Source: JBDWFY01 sp965275915 (GTDB lineage: Bacteria > Pseudomonadota > Alphaproteobacteria > Rhizobiales > Stappiaceae). Taken from it: a stretch of DNA of 64,000 nt. Location: contig CBDHYI010000007.1 of the NCBI GenBank assembly GCA_965275915.1, positions 1,612,001-1,676,000 of the forward strand, read 5' to 3'. Numbering within the stretch: position 1 is the first letter of the stretch; each line of letters begins with the position of its first letter. Below the pieces are notes generated by a model. The model ran no database searches, was not told the DNA's origin, and saw only the letters and a list, made by a program, of their open reading frames with translations. Of the stretch, positions 1 to 7,482 are shown in pieces. Made by a program: the position numbers and the translations under genes.

Positions 1-1062
1 CATCAGCCGATCGATCAGCCGCGTTATCTTGCCGCTTTTAGGCGGGAGCTGGCCTATTTCGCGACAAAAACGCCCGGCAGACAGGTTGGCACCGTCTTTA
101 TCGGCGGGGGCACCCCGTCTCTGATGGAGCCGGACACCGTCGGCGGTATTCTTGAGGCGATTGCGGAACACTGGGCTGTCTCCCGCGATGTGGAAATTAC
201 ACTGGAAGCCAATCCATCGAGTGTCGAGGCCAAACGCTTCGCAGGATATCGGGATGCCGGGGTCAATCGGGTTTCCCTCGGTATTCAGGCATTAAACGAT
301 CCGGATCTGCGCAGTCTGGGCCGGTTACACGATGTCGAGAGCGCCCTGAACGCGTTAGAAATCGCAAAAAATACGTTTGACCGTATTTCATTTGACTTAA
401 TCTATGCGCGACCGAGACAGTCGGTTGCCGCATGGCGGGAAGAACTGGAGCGTGCGCTCAAACACGCCGCCGATCATTTGTCGCTCTATCAACTGACAAT
501 TGAACGGGACACGCCCTTTTACGATCTGCATCAGGCGGGGAAACTGCCCGTGCCAAGCCATGACGAAGGCGCGGATTTTTATGAAGTGACCCAGGAACTC
601 TGCGACCGGCACGGTCTGCCTGCCTACGAAATCTCAAATCATGCGCAACCGGGCGCCGAGTGCCGGCACAACCTGCTTTATTGGCGCTACGGAGACTATG
701 CGGGTGTTGGCCCCGGCGCACACGGGCGAATTGATATCGACAACCATCGATATGCGACGGCGACGGAAAAAAATCCGGAAAAATGGCTGAATGCCGTTGA
801 AAGCGAAGGGCATGGCATGACTGTCCGCGACCGTTTGAACGACGAGGAGACCGGCGATGAGTATCTTCTCATGGCCCTGCGCATGGTCGAGGGCGTCGAT
901 TTCGTGCGGTACCGTGCCTTGTCCGGCCGGGAGATCGATCCGGACAAAGTGGATGAACTCATTTCCTACGGGCTCGTGGCAAGGCTCGGAAACAGAAGAA
1001 TCAGAGCAACGCGGGACGGTTTTTTTGTTCTTGATGCGCTCGTTGCAGATCTTGCTGCCTGA
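1..1062 (+). CDS. hemW: Radical SAM family heme chaperone HemW (5' end outside window)
   Basis: The open frame runs from the first base of the window, so the gene starts upstream and the N-terminal CxxxCxxC iron-sulfur motif is not visible. What remains begins just before the family signature VFIGGGTPSL, followed by the SAM-binding strand (LEANPSS), GVNRVSLGIQ, the SFDLIYARP segment and the C-terminal HemW domain (HNLLYWRYGDYAGVGPGAHG). HemW carries heme to respiratory enzymes at the membrane; older annotations call it coproporphyrinogen III oxidase, which is a misnomer for this group. An internal ATG at 124 is not the true start because homology extends upstream of it. Confidence 0.92.
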   Translation, partial: HQPIDQPRYLAAFRRELAYFATKTPGRQVGTVFIGGGTPSLMEPDTVGGILEAIAEHWAVSRDVEITLEANPSSVEAKRFAGYRDAGVNRVSLGIQALNDPDLRSLGRLHDVESALNALEIAKNTFDRISFDLIYARPRQSVAAWREELERALKHAADHLSLYQLTIERDTPFYDLHQAGKLPVPSHDEGADFYEVTQELCDRHGLPAYEISNHAQPGAECRHNLLYWRYGDYAGVGPGAHGRIDIDNHRYATATEKNPEKWLNAVESEGHGMTVRDRLNDEETGDEYLLMALRMVEGVDFVRYRALSGREIDPDKVDELISYGLVARLGNRRIRATRDGFFVLDALVADLAA

Positions 1063-1381
1063 AGCGGAGATTTTTGGCTCGCAAGTCATCGTTTAGAATT
1101 AAAGAATCATGATGGCGGCTAAGTAGTTTTAGCAGTGACATCTTCACAATTTCGTCAGCCGGACTCGCCTTAAGCGAACGGAGTTCATATATTTTTGCTG
1201 CATTGCCGTGAAATACTGTGATCTATCCGTCACGCGATCCGAAATTTAACGTCTTTTCCAACATCAAGCCTCATGAACTTCAGTACATATTGTCCAAGCG
1301 GACAAAAATGAACTAAGCTGCTGCATCGCACAAGAAAAGTGGGCTTCTTCTCATCAACGGAAGATACTGGGGAAAGATTAC
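1063..1381. other. Intergenic region hemW-phaZ (319 bp)
   Basis: I see no convincing gene, structured RNA or repeat here. It must hold the phaZ promoter. A purine-rich GGGGAAA about 8 nt before the GTG at 1382 is the likely ribosome binding site. Confidence 0.5.
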
Positions 1382-2929
1382 GTGCCTTATTATCATCTCT
1401 ATGAAATGAACCATGCCGCTCTCAGCCCGCTCCGCGCTGCCGCGGATATGACGCGCTATTACTTCAAAAACCCTATCAATCCGTTGTCTCACACGACATT
1501 GGGGCGAAGTATCGCTGCAAGTTGCGAACTCTTCGAGCGCACCACACGGCGTTACAGCAAACCGGAATTCGGCCTTAACGAAACCACCGTGGACGGCATG
1601 CGCGTGCCCGTCCGCGAGAAGGTGGTCTGGAAACGGCCGTTCGCCAATCTGATTCACTTCGAGCGGATCATGCCCGCCTCTCACAAGATGCATCCGAAAC
1701 TGTTGGTCGTGGCGCCTATGTCCGGGCACTATGCCACGCTGCTGAGGGGAACCGTCGAAACCCTCATGCAAAATCACGAGGTTTATATCACCGACTGGAT
1801 CGACGCCCGGATGGTGCCCGTCACCGAGGGCAAGTTCGATCTGGACGATTATATCGACTACATCATATCCATGCTGCACAAACTGGGCCCGGACACCCAT
1901 GTCCTGGCGGTGTGTCAGCCGTCGGTACCCGTCCTTGCCGCAGTGGCGGTGATGGAGGCGGAAGATGACCCCTACACGCCAACGACAATGACCCTGATGG
2001 GCGGCCCGATCGACACACGGGTCAATCCCACCGCAGTGAACAACCTTGCCGAAGAAAAGGGCATGGAGTGGTTCGAAAACAACGTCATCATGAAGGTGCC
2101 GTTTCCGCATCCGGGCTTCATGCGCGACGTTTATCCGGGTTTTCTGCAGCTTTCGGGCTTCATGAGCATGAATCTCGACCGGCACGTCACCGCGCATCGC
2201 GATCTGTTCAAGAATCTTATCAAAGGCGACGGTGACAGCGCCGAAAAGCATCGTGATTTCTATGACGAGTATCTGGCGGTTATGGACCTTACTGCCGAAT
2301 TTTATCTTCAAACCGTCAAAACCGTGTTTATCGACCACGCACTGCCCAAGGGCAAAATGACCCATCACGGCAGACCGATCGACACCCATGCAATCCGCAA
2401 AACTGCGCTGTTTACCGTCGAAGGCGAGCGGGACGATATTTCCGGGCTTGGACAGACAGAGGCAGCGCACGGCATCTGCAGTAAAATCCCTGACGGAATG
2501 CGGGCTCACTATGTGCAGCCGGGTGTTGGCCACTACGGCGTTTTCAACGGTTCACGATTCCGGTCGGAAATCGCACCCCGCATTTCCGATTTCGTGTTAA
2601 CCCACGACACGTCGTTCGGACCAAGTCGAAGGACAGCTGCCAGGAAACCCGTTCCGGCAAGACCGAAAGTTCGGAAAAAACCGTCCCGCAAAACCCTTGC
2701 CGCAACACTTCTGTCCAAACCGAAGGGTGCGGCTGATGATCTGAAGCAGATCTCAGGTGTCGGACCGAAACTGGAAAAGACGCTTAACGAAATCGGCATC
2801 TTCCATTACTGGCAGATCGCCGGGCTGGAAAAAGATCATATTTCCGAGCTCGACGACAAACTCGCCTTCAAAGGGCGGATCAACCGCGACAAGTGGATCG
2901 AACAGGCCAGAGAACTCGCGGACGCCTAG
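1382..2929 (+). CDS. phaZ: Intracellular polyhydroxyalkanoate depolymerase with C-terminal helix-hairpin-helix domain
   Basis: The first ~410 residues match the intracellular PHB depolymerase family: N-terminal YHLYEMNHAAL and FKNPINPLS, a nucleophile Cys178 in VCQPSVP, Asp351 in EGERDDISG and His384 in GVGHYGVFNG. This order and spacing agree with the Cys-Asp-His triad described for Ralstonia PhaZa1. It should mobilise stored PHB granules. The start is a GTG with a purine-rich site upstream. After a basic Ala/Lys/Arg/Pro linker (~410-442), residues ~443-515 form a helix-hairpin-helix domain (LKQISGVGPKLEKTLNEIG) of the type found at the tails of some NuoE and ribosomal L21 proteins. That domain is not part of a standard PhaZ, which is ~400-420 residues. 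The stop codon TAG lies inside the CTAG at the left end of the adjacent MITE, so the original last residues may have been changed. Confidence 0.88.
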   Translation: MPYYHLYEMNHAALSPLRAAADMTRYYFKNPINPLSHTTLGRSIAASCELFERTTRRYSKPEFGLNETTVDGMRVPVREKVVWKRPFANLIHFERIMPASHKMHPKLLVVAPMSGHYATLLRGTVETLMQNHEVYITDWIDARMVPVTEGKFDLDDYIDYIISMLHKLGPDTHVLAVCQPSVPVLAAVAVMEAEDDPYTPTTMTLMGGPIDTRVNPTAVNNLAEEKGMEWFENNVIMKVPFPHPGFMRDVYPGFLQLSGFMSMNLDRHVTAHRDLFKNLIKGDGDSAEKHRDFYDEYLAVMDLTAEFYLQTVKTVFIDHALPKGKMTHHGRPIDTHAIRKTALFTVEGERDDISGLGQTEAAHGICSKIPDGMRAHYVQPGVGHYGVFNGSRFRSEIAPRISDFVLTHDTSFGPSRRTAARKPVPARPKVRKKPSRKTLAATLLSKPKGAADDLKQISGVGPKLEKTLNEIGIFHYWQIAGLEKDHISELDDKLAFKGRINRDKWIEQARELADA

Positions 2930-3230
2930 AGCGAGTTGTGATTAGATTGATGCATTTGACCGAGGCCATTTTGGTCGCTGACAAGACGGTTTGCGTACCG
3001 TGGTGCTACCCCACTAAAAGCGCAAACCAACGCAGTCAGGGGGCAAAATGGCCCGGCCCATTCACCATTGATTTGCAATAGTTCCTTCCTCTCAGGGGTG
3101 GGGAAAATCGGCCCATCGGACATCGTTGTGCCCCTTGCCCGATGCGCCGCATCGCGCGACGGGACGCGCCTTACCGAATGAACCGATTTTCCACCATCAA
3201 ATGCATCAATCTAATCACAACTCGCTCTAG
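2926..3230. mobile_element. MITE family A: 305-bp element with 34-bp perfect terminal inverted repeats
   Basis: Bases 2926-2959 and 3197-3230 are perfect inverted copies of each other. Both outer ends are CTAG, consistent with insertion at CTAG with duplication of TA. The interior has no meaningful reading frame but is full of secondary structure: an arm starting GGCCATTTTGG pairs with one ending CAAAATGGCC, and GGTGGGGAAAATCGG pairs with CCGATTTTCCACC. A short non-coding, strongly folding element with long TIRs is the definition of a MITE. Its transposase is not identified; the neighbouring IS630 uses the same CTAG target, but its terminal sequences differ. Confidence 0.85.
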
Positions 3231-3243
3231 TCCTCTGACTCAC

Positions 3244-3936
3244 TCATATTGATGGGTATAGTTTGCTGAGTTTGATGCGTGCTTGTTCGTTTGTGAACTG
3301 CCATTGCGCGATGCAGCGCTTATCGTTTCGTTGCGTCGTCCACGCTTTGACGTTACGGGCAAGGTCTTCTTTGCTGCCGATGCGTTCTTTCAGACACTGT
3401 CGCGACAACACGGACAATTCGGCTTCGGCCATGTTGAGCCAGGAGCCGTGTTTGGGTGTGTGGTTCCACTCGAATTTTTCAGCGATGCGCCTTGCCTTGG
3501 CCGGTTCAAAGGTCGCGTAAAGTGATGCTTGGCTGTGTGTATTCAAGTTGTCCTGGACCAGCACGATTTTGTCTGCATCTGCAAAATGCCGGTCGGCAAG
3601 CTCTTCAAGGAAGTGAGCGTAGTCCGTTTTGCCACGATGGTCGGTGACCTTGATGTGCCGCATGCCTTCAAGCGGAGCAAAAGCCATGAATAGATTGGCC
3701 ACACCTGCACGCTTGTATTCATAGTCATGCCGAGCAACGCGCCCCGGCGTCATGGGGATCGCTAGACGCGTGGCGCTGACCAACTGTTTGGCCGCTTCAT
3801 CCAGACAAACCAGCGGACGTTTCGGATCACGTGGGCGCTGATAAACCGCCAGCACGTTCTCCATGGCGGCGACGAAGGCCGCGTTCTGCTCGGGTGGGAT
3901 TACCCAATACCGACTTCGGTGAGGCTTAAGTTCGTT
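3244..3936 (-). CDS. IS630 transposase, catalytic part (orfB, reached by -1 frameshift)
   Basis: This frame carries the DDE superfamily core: a first Asp in LVCLDEAAKQ, a second in LVQDNLNTHS and the Glu in LNMAEAELSV, so the catalytic triad looks intact. An internal ATG at 3864 opens a 206-residue frame, but similarity to IS630 transposases extends upstream without a start codon (KPHRSRYWVIPPEQNAAFVA), up to the A7 run at 3935-3941 where it meets the upstream frame. The protein is therefore probably made as a fusion with the helix-turn-helix half. The IS630 family is cut-and-paste and targets TA. Confidence 0.8.
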   Translation of the reverse strand, partial: NELKPHRSRYWVIPPEQNAAFVAAMENVLAVYQRPRDPKRPLVCLDEAAKQLVSATRLAIPMTPGRVARHDYEYKRAGVANLFMAFAPLEGMRHIKVTDHRGKTDYAHFLEELADRHFADADKIVLVQDNLNTHSQASLYATFEPAKARRIAEKFEWNHTPKHGSWLNMAEAELSVLSRQCLKERIGSKEDLARNVKAWTTQRNDKRCIAQWQFTNEQARIKLSKLYPSI

Positions 3937-4379
3937 TTTTTAAGCGCGCGCGCAACAGTGTTGAAGTGGGCTGCCTCGACAATGTTCAACTCAACGACCT
4001 TGTCGGCCAGAAGCCGAATGGTCCAGCGCGCATAGCCCTGTGGCGGCTGCGAGCACGCAAGGGCAATCAGCCTGGCTTCGGCTTCGCCATCGAAGATGCG
4101 CTTGATGGCAGGATGGGCGCGCTGTTTGCGGGCGAACACCGCATCCATCCCTTCCATCACAAACGTCTCGCGCACCCGGGCGACTGTCGAGCCAGAGGTC
4201 TCGAGGCTTTGACAAATCCTGCGGTCCGTCCAACCCTCGCCATGAGGCCCCTTGTCGGCCTTCAGAAGAATGCGCGCCTTGCAGTTCGCACGGGCAGCCA
4301 GTGTCCCTTTCCTGATCATCGACAAAAGCGCCTTGCGCTCGTCCAACGTCAGTTCAACAACATATTTGATATTGGCCAA
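3900..4379 (-). CDS. IS630 transposase, DNA-binding part (orfA)
   Basis: This frame encodes the N-terminal helix-turn-helix half of an IS630 transposase (LDERKALLSMIRKGT, then the CQSLETSGSTVARVRETF recognition region). The frame stays open back to an ATG at 4448. A TTG at 4379 preceded by a strong AGGAGG is the better start, because family-like sequence begins there (LANIKYVVELTLDE). It stops at 3900, about 35 bases past a run of seven A on the coding strand. A one-base backward slip there continues directly into the catalytic frame. Confidence 0.72.
   Translation of the reverse strand: MANIKYVVELTLDERKALLSMIRKGTLAARANCKARILLKADKGPHGEGWTDRRICQSLETSGSTVARVRETFVMEGMDAVFARKQRAHPAIKRIFDGEAEARLIALACSQPPQGYARWTIRLLADKVVELNIVEAAHFNTVARALKKTNLSLTEVGIG
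3935..3941 (-). promoter_or_regulatory. Probable -1 ribosomal frameshift site (A7) in the IS630 transposase
   Basis: On the coding strand the sequence reads CTT AAA AAA ACG in the orfA frame. Slipping back one base on the seven A gives AAC GAA CTT AAG, which continues as ELKPHRSRYWVIPPE, the expected family sequence across the junction. Several IS630 elements use this mechanism. The alternative is a simple frameshift mutation in a homopolymer. Confidence 0.6.
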
Positions 4380-4493
4380 AACCTGCCTCCTCTTCGCACG
4401 AATCGGAAAACAAGGAATCAGCCCTCGATGAAAAGCGCAACATATCAATTTGATTGATGCAGAAAACTAGAACGTATATCCACGAAACAGCCA

Positions 4494-4526
4494 AAACCGC
4501 CGGCGCCGAAAGGTTCCGGCGGTTTT
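4494..4526. terminator. Rho-independent terminator downstream of mutS
   Basis: AAACCGCCGG (4494-4503) pairs perfectly with CCGGCGGTTT (4516-4525) around a 12-nt loop. A-rich and T-rich flanks on the two sides make it usable in both directions. It lies directly after the mutS stop codon and before the IS630 right end. Confidence 0.75.
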
Positions 4527-4532
4527 TCATTG

Positions 4533-7304
4533 TCACAATTTGTCTTCGGCTCTTTTTGCCTTGATCCGATAAAGAGCCTCCAGCGCCGCACGCGGGGTCA
4601 GATCATCGGGATCAATTTCGTCGATCAAAGTGATCAGGCCCTCATCGACCACGGCTGAAACAGGTTCAGCCGGGCCGGCCGGCCGCATGGCAGCAAACAG
4701 GGGAAGATCATCGATGATTGTCTCCGCCGGTGCGCGCCGGTCATTTTCCTCAAGCTGCGTCAGCACGGCTTTGGCCCGGTCAACAACCGCGGCGGGCAAC
4801 CCTGCAAGCTTTGCCACCTGGATACCGTAAGACCGGTCCGCCGCGCCGGGCACGATTTCGTGAAGGAAAACGACGTCGCCTTTCCATTCCTTGACCTTGA
4901 CCGTGGCATTGGCCATCCGGTCGAGCCGCTGCGACAGAGCCGTCAGTTCGTGATAATGTGTGGCAAACAGTGCCCTGGACCGATTGACTTCATGCAGATT
5001 TTCGATCGCCGCCCAGGCAATTGACAAGCCGTCGAACGTTGCCGTGCCGCGCCCGATTTCGTCGAGAATGACGAGGGACCGCTCACCGGCCTGGTTGAGA
5101 ATGGCCGCCGTTTCGACCATTTCAACCATGAAGGTCGACCGACCGCGCGCCAGGTCATCGGCCGCTCCGACCCGTGAAAACAGGCGATCCACAACCCCGA
5201 TATGAGCGGCGGCGGCAGGTACGAAAGACCCCATTTGGGCAAGGATCGCAATCAGTGCGTTCTGGCGCAGAAAAGTCGACTTACCAGCCATATTCGGGCC
5301 GGTGATCAACCAGATCTGGCCGTTTGACTGCTCACCCTCAGGGCCAAGGTCGGCGTTGTTGGCAACAAACGGTTCACCGCCGTCTTTTCGAAGCGCCTGC
5401 TCGACAACGGGGTGTCGTCCGCCCTCGATCCGGAACGACAGAGAGGCATCGACTTTCGGTCTGATATAAGTCTCCGTCGCCGCCACAAGAGCAAGCGCTG
5501 TCGAGACATCAAGAACCGCCAGCGCATCCGCCGCCGCCTTGATCGCATCGGCTTTTGCAACAACATTGCCCGTCAGTCGGTCGAACGCCTCGAGCTCAAT
5601 GGCCAATGCCCGGCCGCCCGCGTTGGCGATACGGGACTCAAGGTCCGCCAGTTCAGGTGTTGTAAAGCGCATGGCACCGGCCAGCGTCTGCCGATGAATA
5701 AACTTATCCCGGCGTGCCTCATCGGTCAGTTTACCGGCGTGTCCGGCCGGGACTTCAATGAACCAGCCCAGAACATTATTATGTTTTATCTTGAGCGACT
5801 TAACCCCGACGAGATCGCTGTATTCCGCCTGCAATCCGGCAATGACCTTGCGGCTTTCATCGCGCAGTCCGCGCTGCTCGTCGAGAACCTCATGATAGCC
5901 GCTGCGGATAAAGCCACCGTCCCGCTTCAGAAGCGGCACCTCATCCGCCAGAGCGGCTGCAAGCTCCCCGGCAAGATCAAACGGAGATCCGTTCAGCGCC
6001 GAAACCGCCAGCGCAACCTCCTCAGGCAGCACGGCTGACTTTTCTGTCAGAAGAGCAGCAATCTCCCGCGCGGCTTCCAGTCCGAAGCGGATCACGCCAA
6101 GGTCGCGCGGGCCACCCCGGTTCAGGGCCAGACGGGACAGCGCGCGGGGCATGTCCGGTGCCGCCCTCAGTGTGTCCCTGAGTTTCTCACGTAACAGCAA
6201 GTCATCATGAAAATACGCAACCGCATCGTGTCGATCCGCGATCTTTTTCGGATCGATCAGGGGTGCAGCCAGCCGCGCGGCAAGCACGCGCGATCCACCG
6301 TTGGTCACCGTCTTGTCGATAGCCGACAGGAGACTGCCGGATCGTTCGCCGCTCAGGGTTCGCATCAGTTCAAGATTGATCCGGGTTGCCGGATCGATCT
6401 GCATGGACGCGGACAACTCATCGCGTTGCGGCGGATTGAGCGACGGGCGCTCGCCGATCTGGGTCATCTCGACATACGCAATCGCGCCGGCCGCGGCAGC
6501 CGTTTCGGCCCTTGAAAAGTGCCCGAACCCGTCAAGCGTCTTCACGTTGAAAAAACCCGCCACCCGCCCGGGCGCGGTCGAACCGTCAAAGAAGGCGCGG
6601 GCAACGGGTGCCACCGATCCCCGCAGATGATCAAATACCTCCCGGATATCCGGGTAGGTATCCAATTGATCGGGAATCACAATTTCGCTGGGATCGATTC
6701 GGGAGAGTTCCGTTGCGAGTGTGCTGAGACCGCACTCGGTCACCCAGAAAGAGCCGGTGGAAATATCGACAAAAGCAATCCCGAAAACGCCCGTTTCGCT
6801 GTTACCGCCCAGGCGGCACACGGCCGCCATGAAATTGTTGCTGCCCGCTTCAAGCAGGCTCTCTTCCGTCAGAGTTCCCGGCGTGACAAGACGCACGACA
6901 TCGCGCCGCACGACAGACTTTGACCCCCTCTTCTTCGCCTCAGCCGGATCTTCGGTCTGCTCGCAAACGGCCACCCGGAAACCGCGCCGGATCAGTTTCT
7001 GCAGGTAATCGTCGGCAGAATGAACCGGCACCCCGCACATCGGAATATCGTCGCCCTGATGCTTGCCGCGCTTCGTGAGCGTGATGCCGAGTGCCTCGGA
7101 GGCCGTGACCGCGTCCTCGAAGAACAGTTCATAAAAGTCACCCATCCGGTAGAACAGCAGGCTGTCCTGATTGGCGGTTTTTATTTCCAGATACTGCTGC
7201 ATCATGGGCGTCATACGCCCGGGAGCGTTTCCGGCTTTTTTTTCAGCAACTGTCGCCATGAATATATTCGTTCGGTGCGGTGAGTCGGACGTTCCTATCA
7301 TCAT
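4533..7304 (-). CDS. mutS: DNA mismatch repair ATPase MutS
   Basis: MutS recognises mispairs and short loops and starts methyl- or nick-directed repair. The mismatch-reading motif FYELF lies in the N-terminal domain (YRMGDFYELFFEDA). The ATPase has the Walker A GPNMAGKSTF near residue 668 and the Walker B/ABC region LVILDEIGRGTATFDG near residue 745, followed by the FATHYHELT switch. At 923 residues it is a full-length alphaproteobacterial MutS. The double ATG at 7304/7301 is chosen because GGGAGGG lies 6 nt upstream on the coding strand. A second candidate at 7259 (MATVAEKK) lacks such a site. It is transcribed away from maeB. Confidence 0.96.
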   Translation of the reverse strand: MMIGTSDSPHRTNIFMATVAEKKAGNAPGRMTPMMQQYLEIKTANQDSLLFYRMGDFYELFFEDAVTASEALGITLTKRGKHQGDDIPMCGVPVHSADDYLQKLIRRGFRVAVCEQTEDPAEAKKRGSKSVVRRDVVRLVTPGTLTEESLLEAGSNNFMAAVCRLGGNSETGVFGIAFVDISTGSFWVTECGLSTLATELSRIDPSEIVIPDQLDTYPDIREVFDHLRGSVAPVARAFFDGSTAPGRVAGFFNVKTLDGFGHFSRAETAAAAGAIAYVEMTQIGERPSLNPPQRDELSASMQIDPATRINLELMRTLSGERSGSLLSAIDKTVTNGGSRVLAARLAAPLIDPKKIADRHDAVAYFHDDLLLREKLRDTLRAAPDMPRALSRLALNRGGPRDLGVIRFGLEAAREIAALLTEKSAVLPEEVALAVSALNGSPFDLAGELAAALADEVPLLKRDGGFIRSGYHEVLDEQRGLRDESRKVIAGLQAEYSDLVGVKSLKIKHNNVLGWFIEVPAGHAGKLTDEARRDKFIHRQTLAGAMRFTTPELADLESRIANAGGRALAIELEAFDRLTGNVVAKADAIKAAADALAVLDVSTALALVAATETYIRPKVDASLSFRIEGGRHPVVEQALRKDGGEPFVANNADLGPEGEQSNGQIWLITGPNMAGKSTFLRQNALIAILAQMGSFVPAAAAHIGVVDRLFSRVGAADDLARGRSTFMVEMVETAAILNQAGERSLVILDEIGRGTATFDGLSIAWAAIENLHEVNRSRALFATHYHELTALSQRLDRMANATVKVKEWKGDVVFLHEIVPGAADRSYGIQVAKLAGLPAAVVDRAKAVLTQLEENDRRAPAETIIDDLPLFAAMRPAGPAEPVSAVVDEGLITLIDEIDPDDLTPRAALEALYRIKAKRAEDKL

Positions 7305-7482
7305 ATCGGCCCTCCCGAAAAGAACACATGCCGTTCAACCGGGAAAACACCGCTGAACCATGCTTGAAATTTTCACCGAATCTCAAACGATTAGGGAGTT
7401 GTAGCGTCCCTTTTCGGGGGATAAGCTCTTTCGCCAGGACCCGTTGCCAGGGTCAAAACCAATTCTTTTTCCGGGACGAACC

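Larger units (their letters stand above)
3227..4470 (-). mobile_element. IS630-family insertion sequence, about 1.24 kb, between CTAG sites
   Basis: The element contains a two-frame DDE transposase. Its ends can be read as imperfect inverted repeats starting at CTAG: inward from 3227 CTAGTCCTCTGACTCACTCA and inward from 4470 CTAGTTTTCTGCATCAATCA, followed on both sides by an ATTGAT block. About 21 of the first 27 bases agree. IS630 elements duplicate TA, often within CTAG, which fits. The left CTAG (3227-3230) is the same tetranucleotide that closes MITE A, so the IS inserted at the MITE edge or the reverse. Confidence 0.8.

Noticed and set aside
1313..2533. 406-codon open frame on the minus strand opposite phaZ
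   Set aside because: It overlaps a clearly recognised gene on the other strand, has no family motifs, and reflects third-position codon bias of phaZ.
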